64,000 nucleotides of DNA, from contig JAJDUK010000051.1 in assembly GCA_022826665.1 (NCBI GenBank), forward strand, positions 1-64,000, read 5' to 3'. Shown here piece by piece: positions 1 to 7,025 of the stretch. The DNA is from Alphaproteobacteria bacterium. GTDB taxonomy: Bacteria > Pseudomonadota > Alphaproteobacteria > UBA828. Made by a program: the position numbers and the translations under genes. A model generated the notes under the pieces. It searched no databases and had not been told where the DNA came from. It was given only the letters and a program-made list of their open reading frames with translations. Numbering within the stretch: the first letter of the stretch is position 1; each line of letters starts with the position of its first letter.

Positions 1-1
1 G

Positions 2-358
2 GAGATCACGCTGGTCAGCAACGACCTCAATGCCCCGGCCGAGGAGATCGCAGCCCTCTACAAGCAGCGCTGGCAGGTCGAGCTGTTCTTCAAGTGGATC
101 AAGCAGAACCTCAAGATCAGACACTTCCTCGGCACCAGCGAAAATGCCGTGCGCATCCAGATCGTCACCGCGCTGATCGCCTACCTGCTGCTGCGGCTCG
201 CGCAGATCGGAACCGGAACCGGGCTCGGCCTCCAGGCCATCGCCCGCCTCGTCGCCAAGACGACCTTCCAACGCCGGGCCCTCACCGACCTCTTCGAACC
301 ACCGCCTGACACACCGCAAGCCCATGACCAACTCCAAATCCCCTTCGCCAAAATCTAA
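2..358 (+). mobile_element. IS4-type transposase, C-terminal part (cut by window edge)
   Basis: The reading frame is open from the first bases to a TAA at 356-358 and encodes about 118 residues. It carries the Y-(2)-R-(3)-E-(6)-K signature of IS4-type DDE transposases (YKQRWQVELFFKWIK), in which the E is the last catalytic acidic residue. A hydrophobic helix follows (VTALIAYLLLRLAQI) and then a short tail. The N-terminal part, with the first two catalytic aspartates, lies outside the window, so it is unknown whether the element is intact. No terminal inverted repeat could be identified just downstream because the other end is missing. It marks the left part of the window as accessory DNA next to a tRNA gene. 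Confidence 0.85.
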
Positions 359-691
359 ACCGGACAGCAGTGGACTTGATCCGGGCATCTTTCTCCGCGG
401 CACTCACATGGATGGCCAGGACACCACGACAGCCTCCCGGCAGTGCGGGGGCTTCCAGACCCGATTCCAGGCGCGGTGCCGAAGGGCCAGCGGCATCACC
501 GCCATAAACGGGCCGACAACGCAAGTCCTTGACCCCGATCCCCCTCGCCGATACTAGGTCCCATCGTGTCACGGCTGTGAGGTGTGAGGAAACCGGGGAA
601 AACCGTTATTTCCGGGTTGCGTAGGGGGTTCTCGATGGCACAGTGATGGTGGTCGGAGGCGCCGGTTGGACCCTCGGGTCCAGCCGCTGTG
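359..691. other. Intergenic stretch between transposase tail and tRNA
   Basis: About 330 bases with no convincing gene. Short open frames exist on both strands but have no recognisable domain or ribosome binding site. It probably contains the right end of the insertion element and the downstream flank of the tRNA gene, which is read leftwards. No clear T-run terminator for the tRNA is visible. Confidence 0.5.
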
Positions 692-781
692 TGGTGGAGG
701 GAGTGGGATTCGAACCCACGGTACGGCAAGCCGTACACCGGTCTCGGAAACCGGCGCCTTCGACCGCTCGGCCACCCCTCC
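692..781 (-). tRNA. Class II tRNA, serine-type body with CCG anticodon
   Basis: The minus strand folds into a complete cloverleaf of 90 nt including an encoded CCA. It has a 7-bp acceptor stem (GGAGGGG with TCCCTCC, last pair G-U), a D arm of the serine type (GCCGAGCGGTCGAAGGC), a perfect 5-bp anticodon stem (CCGGT with ACCGG), a long variable arm (GTACGG CTTG CCGTAC) and a canonical T arm (GTGGG TTCGAAT CCCAC). The 7-nt loop is TTCCGAG, so with U33 in place the anticodon is CCG at 747-745, which would read CGG (Arg). The discriminator is A; bacterial tRNA-Ser normally has G. Body and long arm say serine, the anticodon says arginine. It could be a mistranslating chimera, a decayed tRNA-Ser(CGA), or a sequencing artefact. 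Confidence 0.85.
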
Positions 782-905
782 GGCACCGTCCCATACTATA
801 TCGAGGCGTAGCACGACCCACAAGCGCGACCGATGGGGGATGACACGAGATATCGGCAGAGACGACGGGCTGTTCGGTCAGGCGTATAAGCGACCAAATT
901 CTCCC

Positions 906-928
906 ACTCCTCCCCGCCGGGGAGGAGT
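906..928. repeat. REP-like GC-rich hairpin
   Basis: A 10-bp inverted repeat (ACTCCTCCCC with GGGGAGGAGT) around a 3-nt GCC loop, followed by GGCCGGGGTGAGGAGGGGG. This arrangement of a CCTCCCC/GGGGAGG palindrome followed by a GGTGAGGGGG tail resembles dispersed REP elements common between genes in GC-rich proteobacteria. It lies between the tRNA promoter side and the DUF3486 gene. No second copy was noticed in this window. Confidence 0.55.
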
Positions 929-964
929 AGGCCGGGGTGAGGAGGGGGCGTTCCCACTCGGAGG

Positions 965-1020
965 CCCCGCAACATGGTGCGGTGCACAGTGTGGGCGGCG
1001 CGGGGCAGCATCGCGGGATG
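965..1020 (+). repeat. Dispersed intergenic element, copy 1 (before DUF3486 gene)
   Basis: The core CCCCGCAACATGGTGCGGTG continues as CACAGTGTGGGC. It is nearly the same as a stretch at 21683-21740 and more distantly like one at 6680-6718. Copies 1 and 2 share not only the core but also the distance of 30 nt from GTGCAC to an ATG, with ATCGCG just before it. The core can form overlapping short hairpins (GCAC..GTGC, GCACC..GGTGC in copy 2). Function unknown; a small mobile repeat or a conserved leader are both possible. Confidence 0.55.
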
Positions 1021-1833
1021 AGCCACCACACCACCCGCGAGCACAGTCACGCCATGCAAAACGACCCCCCCAAGAGCACAACGGCCGGGACGTTCGGGCG
1101 CTCCTCCATCAAGCGCCTGCCGCCCAAACTCCGCGAGGCCGTGGACGCGGCCATCGCGGACGGCGCCACCATCGACGAGATCACCGCCCGCATCCGGGCC
1201 GAGGGCGAGACATGCTCGCGCTCGGCCGTCGGCCGTTACGTCAAGAACGTGCGCGACCTGATCCGCCAGCAGCAGGAGACCGACCGCACCATCAAGGCGT
1301 GGGTGGACGCGCTCGGAGAGCGCACCGAGGGCCAGGCGGGACTCGTCCTGATCGAGACCCTGCGGACCATGGTGCTCGCCACCATGGCCGATCTCAGCGC
1401 GCGGGAAGAGCCCGTGTCCTTGCAGGATCTTTCCCGCCTCTCTCTCATCCTCAAGCGCATCGAAGGCACCGACAAGCTGCGCAAAGACCGGGAGCGGGCG
1501 GCGAAGAAGGCGGCGAACGACGCAGACCGCGCCAAGGGCCAGGGCGGGCTCTCGCCGGAGGCCGTCGCCATCATCCGCGCGGAGGTGGAAGGCAGGCCCC
1601 CGCCGCCGCCTGCTCCCCGCACCGTCACGTCGGTGCCGGTGGACCCGTGGAACCCTGCGGAAGCTCGCCTATACCCATCAATCCCAGCTGATCCCGGCGA
1701 ATCCCACTCAATCCCGGATAATCCCGACGAATCCCACTTGAGCCCGGATAATCGCTATGAATCCTGGACGGAAATTGCTCCGCGCGTGTTTCGCACCAGC
1801 CCCACGTCGATCCTGTCCCTCGGGCCGGAGTGA
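1018..1833 (+). CDS. DUF3486 / phage Mu gp27-like protein with repetitive C-terminus
   Basis: About 271 residues from the ATG at 1018; an alternative ATG at 1054 gives 259. After a low-complexity start, residues about 25-75 show the DUF3486 pattern (GRSSIKRLPPKLREAVD, then a helix-turn-helix-like IDEITARI and CSRSAVGRYVKNV), as in Mu gp27, a terminase-associated protein. A helical, charged middle (RKDRERAAKKAA) follows. The last 55 residues are encoded by a 10-bp tandem array and read as PDNPDESH-like decads. No other phage gene is nearby, so this is a remnant or a domesticated gene. The start is uncertain because no strong ribosome binding site precedes either ATG. Confidence 0.7.
   Translation: MSHHTTREHSHAMQNDPPKSTTAGTFGRSSIKRLPPKLREAVDAAIADGATIDEITARIRAEGETCSRSAVGRYVKNVRDLIRQQQETDRTIKAWVDALGERTEGQAGLVLIETLRTMVLATMADLSAREEPVSLQDLSRLSLILKRIEGTDKLRKDRERAAKKAANDADRAKGQGGLSPEAVAIIRAEVEGRPPPPPAPRTVTSVPVDPWNPAEARLYPSIPADPGESHSIPDNPDESHLSPDNRYESWTEIAPRVFRTSPTSILSLGPE
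1671..1770 (+). repeat. 10-bp tandem array (ATCCCNNNNN units)
   Basis: Nine consecutive 10-base units from 1681 begin ATCCC or a one- to two-base variant (ATCCC six times, then AGCCC, ATCGC, ATCCT), preceded by a degenerate unit at 1671. The last five bases of each unit vary among a few forms (ACTCA, GGATA, GACGA, ACTTG). The array lies within the 3' end of the DUF3486 gene. Because 10 is not a multiple of 3, three units give one 10-residue protein period. A 10-bp spacing puts every ATCCC on nearly the same face of the helix. Confidence 0.85.
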
Positions 1834-1865
1834 GGCGCAGTCGGAAGTGAGGCGGGAAAAGCCGT

Positions 1866-3494
1866 TCAGGCGTCCGGCAGGCGGTAGTCCTGAAACATCT
1901 CGCGCAGGCGAGACTTCTGGATCTTGCCGGTGGCGGTCAGCGGCAGCTCGTCGACCAGCACCACGTCGTCGGGCAGCCACCACTTCGCGACCCTGGTGGC
2001 GAGGTAGGCGTTGATGGTGTCCTTGTCCGGCGCGCAGCCGTCGCGCGGCACGACCACCATGAGCGGGCGCTCCTCCCACTTGGGATGGAAGACGCCGATG
2101 ACGGCGGCCTGCTTCACGTCGGGGTGGCCCACCGCCGCATTCTCCAGGTCGATGGAGCTGATCCACTCGCCGCCCGACTTGATCACGTCCTTGGTGCGGT
2201 CGGTGATGCGCATGAAGCCGTGCTCGTCGAGGGTCGCGACATCGCCGGTGGGGAACCAGCCGTCGTCGTCGAGCTTGTCTCCGCCCTCGCCCTTGAAGTA
2301 GCCGCTGGCGGCCCAGTTGCCGCGCACCCACATGTCGCCAAAAGTCTTGCCGTCGCGGGGCACCGGCGCGCCGTCGGCATCGGTGATCTGGAGCTCCAGG
2401 CCGAACTGTACGCGGCCCTGTTGGCTGAGCACTGCCTGGCGCTCTTCGTCGGAGAGCGCGTCGATCTCCGGCGTCGCCGTTGCCATGGTTCCGAGCGGCG
2501 AGGTCTCAGTCATGCCCCAGAGCTGGTGCACCGTCACCCCGTAAGGGTCGGCCAGCCGTTCGATCATCGCCCGCGGCACCGCCGAGCCGCCGATGGCGAC
2601 GCGCTCCAGGCTTTCGACCGTCTTGCCGCTCTCGTCGAGATGGTCGATCAGCATGGTGAAGACCGTCGGCACGCCGAGCGCGAAGGTCACCCCCTCCCCT
2701 TCGATCAGCTCCTGCAGGCTCTGGCCGTCCATCTTCGTGCCGGGCAGTACCAGGCCCGCGCCGGAGAGGCAGCCCAAATAGGGCAGCGACCAGGCGTTGC
2801 CGTGGTACATCGGCGCAATCGGCATCAGCACGTCGTGGGCGGAGATGCCCATGGCACTATTCTGGCAGGCGGCCATGGCGTGCAGCAGGGTCGAGCGGTG
2901 GCTGTAGAGCACGCCCTTGGGATTGCCGGTCGTGCCCGAGGTGTAGCAGAGCGAGGACGCGGCGCGCTCGTCGAAGAGCGGCCAGTCGTAGTCCTCGCTC
3001 TCGCCCACGAGCAGGGTCTCGTAGCAGAGGACGTTGGGAAGCGCTGTCTCCGGCATGTGCGCCTCGTCGGTCATCACCACGACCTGCTCGACCGTGGTGA
3101 GCTGGTTCGCGATGCGCTCCACCAGCTCGACGAAGGTGAGGTCCACGAACAGCACCCGGTCCTCGGCATGGTTGATGATGTAGACGATCTGCTCGGTGAA
3201 GAGGCGCGGGTTCACCGTGTGCAGCACCGCGCCCATGCCGGAGACGCCGTAGAAGAGCTCCTGGTGGCGGTAGCCGTTCCAGGCCAGCGTGCCGACCCGA
3301 TCCCCGTGGCCGATGCCGAGCCGGGCCATGAGGTTGGCGACGCGCCGCGCGCGCCGCTCGCATTCGGCGTAGCCGTAGCGGTGGATCGGGCCTTCGACGG
3401 TGCGCGAGACCACCTGGCGGTCGCCGTGATACTCGGCTGCATAACGAATCAGCGACGAGATCATCAGCGGGATCTCCTGCATCAGGCCGTGCAT
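1866..3494 (-). CDS. AMP-forming acyl-CoA ligase (DmdB-like)
   Basis: 542 residues, cytoplasmic; activates a carboxylic acid to its CoA thioester through an acyl-adenylate. All core motifs are present: the P-loop-like [35 protein letters not shown] with [18 protein letters not shown], and the C-terminal catalytic lysine in [16 protein letters not shown]. The N-terminus ([20 protein letters not shown], then [11 protein letters not shown]) and the length resemble the 3-methylmercaptopropionate-CoA ligase (DmdB) group and related medium-chain ligases, so short or medium-chain substrates are likely. The start ATG has a strong GGGGAGGAG site directly upstream. It stands alone, divergent from the SDR gene. 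DmdB itself would imply a role in DMSP demethylation, but motifs alone cannot settle the substrate. Confidence 0.88.
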   Translation of the reverse strand: MHGLMQEIPLMISSLIRYAAEYHGDRQVVSRTVEGPIHRYGYAECERRARRVANLMARLGIGHGDRVGTLAWNGYRHQELFYGVSGMGAVLHTVNPRLFTEQIVYIINHAEDRVLFVDLTFVELVERIANQLTTVEQVVVMTDEAHMPETALPNVLCYETLLVGESEDYDWPLFDERAASSLCYTSGTTGNPKGVLYSHRSTLLHAMAACQNSAMGISAHDVLMPIAPMYHGNAWSLPYLGCLSGAGLVLPGTKMDGQSLQELIEGEGVTFALGVPTVFTMLIDHLDESGKTVESLERVAIGGSAVPRAMIERLADPYGVTVHQLWGMTETSPLGTMATATPEIDALSDEERQAVLSQQGRVQFGLELQITDADGAPVPRDGKTFGDMWVRGNWAASGYFKGEGGDKLDDDGWFPTGDVATLDEHGFMRITDRTKDVIKSGGEWISSIDLENAAVGHPDVKQAAVIGVFHPKWEERPLMVVVPRDGCAPDKDTINAYLATRVAKWWLPDDVVLVDELPLTATGKIQKSRLREMFQDYRLPDA

Positions 3495-3660
3495 GGCTCC
3501 TCCCCTCGCTCGGTCGGCCGGGGCCGCGCGCCCCGCGCCATTATCGGCCGGCGCCGCGCCGGTCGAAAGACTTTCCCGTGCGTCGCTGATATTCTCGCCG
3601 CCCTTGCAGGGAGCGGCATGCGTTCAGGCTGCGCAACCAGAGACCGGGGAGGAGAGGATC

Positions 3661-4428
3661 GTGAAACTGGTGGGAAAGACGGCGCTGGTCACCGGAGGTT
3701 CCTCGGGCATCGGCGAGGCGATTGCGGTCAGGTTCGCGGCCGAGGGCGCGCGCGTCGCGGTGGTGGGCTCCTCCGATCTGGCCAAGGCGCAGCAGGTCGT
3801 GGAGAAGATCGAGGCGGCGGGCGGCGCGGCCCAGGCCTTCGTCGCCGACGTGCGCGACGTGGATGCGGTCAAGGCGCTGGTCGGCGCCGTGAAGGATGCC
3901 TTCGGGCGCATCGACATCCTGGTCAACTCGGCCGGTATCTTCGAGCCGACGCCCATCGGCGAGACCAGCGAGGCCGAGTACGACGCGACCATGGACATCA
4001 ACGTGAAGGGCACCTTCTTCGCGATCAACGAGGTGGCGCCGGTGATGATCGCGCAGGGCGGCGGCAAGATCGTCAACCTCTCGTCGGTGACAGGGGTGAT
4101 GGGGTTCAAGAGCTTCTCGGTCTATTGCGCGTCGAAGGCGGCGGTCAACTACCTCACGCGCGCGCTGGCGCTGGAGCTGAGCCCGCACAACATCGCCGTG
4201 AACGCGATCCTGCCCGGCAACACGGCGACGCCGATGAACGTGAAGATCCGCACCGAGCCGCAGTTCAAGGAGATGCTGGAGGGCATGACCGCGGTGACGC
4301 CGAGCAACCGGACCTACTCGGAGGCCGACGACATGGCGTCCGCCGCGCTCTTCCTCTGCTCCGAGGACGGCCGCGCCGCCCACGGCTCGCTCATGCTGCT
4401 GGACGAGGGCATCTCCTGCGGGCTCTGA
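3661..4428 (+). CDS. SDR-family NAD(P)-dependent oxidoreductase
   Basis: 255 residues from a GTG start preceded by GGGGAGGAGAGG; the open frame extends further upstream but without a site. Classical short-chain dehydrogenase: TGGSSGIGEA nucleotide-binding turn near residue 12, NSAG in the fourth strand region, and the catalytic Ser-Tyr-Lys set in NLSSVTG and YCASK. Length and motifs fit 3-oxoacyl-reductase or sugar/alcohol dehydrogenase-like members. It is divergent from the acyl-CoA ligase and 10 bases upstream of a GNAT gene, with which it may be co-transcribed. The substrate is not predictable. Confidence 0.9.
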   Translation: MKLVGKTALVTGGSSGIGEAIAVRFAAEGARVAVVGSSDLAKAQQVVEKIEAAGGAAQAFVADVRDVDAVKALVGAVKDAFGRIDILVNSAGIFEPTPIGETSEAEYDATMDINVKGTFFAINEVAPVMIAQGGGKIVNLSSVTGVMGFKSFSVYCASKAAVNYLTRALALELSPHNIAVNAILPGNTATPMNVKIRTEPQFKEMLEGMTAVTPSNRTYSEADDMASAALFLCSEDGRAAHGSLMLLDEGISCGL

Positions 4429-4438
4429 GCGCCCGGCC

Positions 4439-5047
4439 ATGAGTTCGCACGCGGCGGAGTCCGTACCGGCCGGCAAGCTCTACACGGTGATTACCCATCT
4501 CGCGATGGAGGCGCCGCCCGCAGAGACGCCGCCGCCGGCGCCCGTGCCCGGCGTTACGCTCGAGCGGCGGCGGGCCATGCCGGTCGCCGATTACCTGCGC
4601 CTCTATCACGCGATTGGGGACGACTGGCTCTGGTGGAGCCGACTGACATGGGACGAGGCGAGGCTCGCGGCCCATCTCGCGGAGGAGGAGACCGAGGTCT
4701 ACGTGGCGGAGGCCGACAGCGAGGAGATCGGCCTGATCGAGCTGAACCTGCGGCCGGCGCCGGATATCGAGCTGCGCTACTTCGGCCTGGTTCCGTCGTG
4801 GATCGGCAAGGGGCTTGGCGGCTGGTTGCTCGCCCATGCGCTCGCCGCCGCCGGGCGTCACCGACCCCGCCGCATGATCCTCAACACCTGTACTCTGGAC
4901 CACCCCGGTGCCCTCGCCTTCTACCAGAAGCATGGTTTTGCCATCACCCACAGCGAGGTCGATATCGTGGACGACCCCCGCCTCGTCGGTCTGCTGCCGA
5001 TGGATGCCGCGCCCCACATCCCCCTGGCCGCCCCTGCCAATGGCTGA
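4439..5047 (+). CDS. GNAT-family N-acetyltransferase
   Basis: 202 residues. The acetyl-CoA site is seen in LVPSWIGKGLGGWLLAHAL (the Q/RxxGxG/A-type loop), and the family C-terminal strand in HPGALAFYQKHGFAI. The first 45 residues are a proline-rich extension. It starts 10 bases after the SDR stop and probably shares its transcript. The acceptor substrate is unknown. Free-standing small-molecule or protein acetylation is equally possible. Confidence 0.85.
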   Translation: MSSHAAESVPAGKLYTVITHLAMEAPPAETPPPAPVPGVTLERRRAMPVADYLRLYHAIGDDWLWWSRLTWDEARLAAHLAEEETEVYVAEADSEEIGLIELNLRPAPDIELRYFGLVPSWIGKGLGGWLLAHALAAAGRHRPRRMILNTCTLDHPGALAFYQKHGFAITHSEVDIVDDPRLVGLLPMDAAPHIPLAAPANG

Positions 5048-5093
5048 CCGGGGGCGCTTGTTGCTTCATGCTCCCACTCGCTAGATTGAGCCC

Positions 5094-5885
5094 ATGACTG
5101 ACACCAAGAGCGACGCGGCGGCGCAGGCCATCTGGACGGCCTGGAGCGGCCATCACCTGATCGACGGTCTGCCCGAAGACTTCCGCCCAAGCACGACCGC
5201 CGAGGGCTACGCGGTACAGGCCGCGCTCGCACGCCTCGCCGGCGCCACGCCCGTGGGCTGGAAGATCGCGGCCACCAGCGAGGCCGGCCAGAAGCACATC
5301 GGCGTGGACGGCCCGCTCTCCGGGCGCCTGTGGCAGAGCAAGCTCCATCAGAGCGGTACCAAGCTGCCGGCCGGCCACCTGCACATGGCGGTGGTCGAGG
5401 CGGAGTTCGCCTTCCGTATGGGCGTCGACCTGCCCGGCGAGGGCGGCGAGTACACGGTGGACGCGGTCATGGATGCGGTGGCGGCGCTGCACCCGGCCAT
5501 CGAGATTCCGGATTCGCGCTTCAGGGACTTCACCGTCGTGGGCGCCGCCCAGCTCATCGCCGACAACGGCTGCACCGAGTATTGCGTGCTGGGGCCGGAG
5601 GCGCCGGAGGGCTGGCGCACGGTCGACCTCGCCGCCCACCCGGTCGTGGTCTCCATCGATGACGAAGAGGCGGCGACAGGCAAGGGCGCCAACGCCCTCG
5701 GCGACCCGCGCATCGCGCTCACCTGGCTGGCGAACGACCGGGTCCGCCACGGCGTACCGCTCGCGGCCGGCGACGTGGTCATCACCGGCACCTGCATCGT
5801 GCCGGCTCCGATCGCGCACAAGAAGCACGTGCGCGCAGACTTCGGGGCGCTCGGCGCGGTCGAGGTGGCGCTGGCTTCCTTCTAG
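5094..5885 (+). CDS. 2-keto-4-pentenoate hydratase-like protein (FAH superfamily)
   Basis: 263 residues, matching the MhpD/fumarylacetoacetase-like hydratase length. Family features are PVGWKIAATS near the N-terminus, the acidic metal-binding VVEAEFAFRMG, HPAIEIPDSRF, and the C-terminal GDVVITGTCIVPAPI. Such enzymes hydrate 2-hydroxy-dienoates in meta-cleavage pathways or act as oxaloacetate or 2-oxo acid decarboxylases. No other ring-cleavage genes are near. The stop overlaps the stop of the convergent aquaporin gene by four bases. Confidence 0.82.
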   Translation: MTDTKSDAAAQAIWTAWSGHHLIDGLPEDFRPSTTAEGYAVQAALARLAGATPVGWKIAATSEAGQKHIGVDGPLSGRLWQSKLHQSGTKLPAGHLHMAVVEAEFAFRMGVDLPGEGGEYTVDAVMDAVAALHPAIEIPDSRFRDFTVVGAAQLIADNGCTEYCVLGPEAPEGWRTVDLAAHPVVVSIDDEEAATGKGANALGDPRIALTWLANDRVRHGVPLAAGDVVITGTCIVPAPIAHKKHVRADFGALGAVEVALASF

Positions 5886-6577
5886 CCGGTGTCGGACTCC
5901 GCTTCTGCCGGCTGGCGGGACTTGACGAGCCAGCCGAGCAGTAGGGTCGCCACCACCGCGCCGATCAACTGGGCCACGATGAAGGCCGGCATGTGGAGCG
6001 GCATGATCCCGGAGAACGTGTCGGTGAGCGAGCGCGCGATGGTCACCGCCGGGTTCGCGAACGACGTGGACGACGTGAACCAGTAGCCGGCGGTGATGAA
6101 GAGACCCACGCCGTAAGGCACCAGCTCGGGCCGGAAGCGCAGGCAGCCCAGGATCGTCGCGACCAGGCCGAAGGTCGCCGTGAACTCGCCGAGCCATTGG
6201 GAGAAGCCGGTGCGCTCCTTCATCGACGCGGCGACGATTGGCTCCTCGAACATGCCGTGCGCCAGCATCGCCCCGCAGATGCCGCCGGCCACCTGCGCCA
6301 GCAGGTAGAGCCCGGCGTCGCGCAGGCCGATCTCGCGGCGTATCAGGAAGCTGAGGGTGACGGCTGGATTGAAGTGCGCGCCGGAGATGGGGCCGAAGAT
6401 CACGATGAGCACCACCAGGATGGCGCCGGTGGGGATCGTGTTGCCGAGCAACGCGAGCGCGACGTTTCCGCCGGAGAGCGTCTCGCCCATGATGCCGGAG
6501 CCGACGACCACGGCGAGCAGCAGCAGCGTCCCCAGCCACTCCGCGAAGAGCCGCCGCCCTAGATCGAACCGTTCCAT
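5882..6577 (-). CDS. MIP/aquaporin-family channel
   Basis: 231 residues with six predicted membrane helices and both pore-forming NPA motifs (GAHFNPAVTL and TSFANPAVTIARSLTD). It conducts water or small neutral solutes across the inner membrane. The STSFANPAVTIARSLTDTF segment resembles the AqpS/AqpZ-like bacterial channels, some of which pass arsenite, but no ars genes are next to it. It has its own upstream region of about 450 bases. Confidence 0.92.
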   Translation of the reverse strand: MERFDLGRRLFAEWLGTLLLLAVVVGSGIMGETLSGGNVALALLGNTIPTGAILVVLIVIFGPISGAHFNPAVTLSFLIRREIGLRDAGLYLLAQVAGGICGAMLAHGMFEEPIVAASMKERTGFSQWLGEFTATFGLVATILGCLRFRPELVPYGVGLFITAGYWFTSSTSFANPAVTIARSLTDTFSGIMPLHMPAFIVAQLIGAVVATLLLGWLVKSRQPAEAESDTG

Positions 6578-7025
6578 CCCCTCCCCCCGGACTCGTTCGT
6601 TCAGCGCTTAACCCGGAACTTTCCCCGATGTCATGGCCTGCATGGCACATTCCGGCCTGCCGCCGGTCGATCCGGCGACCGCACCATGGGCCGGAGCACA
6701 GCGTGGGCAATCCGGGTTAGACACCTGCGAACCCTGTCGATCGGATCAGGACGGAAAGACGAGATGAAGGAATTGCGAAACGACAGAACGAACCCAATCT
6801 CCCGCAGCCGCCGGTTTGGCATCGAATTGCGTCGAGACACGCGCAAGCTGGTTCCCGATCATCGACCATACTCACGCGTCGATTCTTCCCGAAACGCCGA
6901 GAGTCAATTGTGACATCTGTGTTGCAGTTGCATGACAGACGGTGTTCCGGCGCCGCGGGTCGCCCCGTTTGACCCCCGTCTGTCGCAGTGAATAATCGGC
7001 GCCGACACGCCGCAGGGAGAACGCA
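6578..7025. other. Intergenic region between divergent aquaporin and HyuA genes
   Basis: About 450 bases without a convincing gene. It contains a diverged copy of the dispersed element at 6680-6718 and lower-GC stretches around 6830-6930, where promoters for the two divergent genes could lie. A CAATTG site is present at about 6905. No clear sigma-70 pair was found. Confidence 0.5.
6680..6718 (+). repeat. Dispersed intergenic element, copy 3 (diverged)
   Basis: CCGCACCATGGGCCGGAGCA followed by CAGCGTGGGC aligns without gaps to the element at 965-1020, with about three quarters of positions identical over roughly 39 bases. The downstream half is lost and no ATG follows at the conserved distance. 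It lies between divergent genes. The match is good enough to suspect a family but not conclusive. Confidence 0.4.

Noticed and set aside
692-781. Reading the anticodon as CGA (normal tRNA-Ser)
   Set aside because: That would need a shifted anticodon stem with a T-C mismatch and no U33. The perfect 5-bp stem and 7-nt loop give CCG.
1681-1770. CRISPR array
   Set aside because: Units are 10 bp with no spacers and lie inside a coding frame; no cas genes in the window.
2085-4442. 785-codon open frame across the acyl-CoA ligase and SDR genes
   Set aside because: It runs antisense through the ligase and out of frame through the SDR. Both of those have full motif sets and ribosome binding sites, and the long frame has Arg/Gly/His-rich shadow composition.
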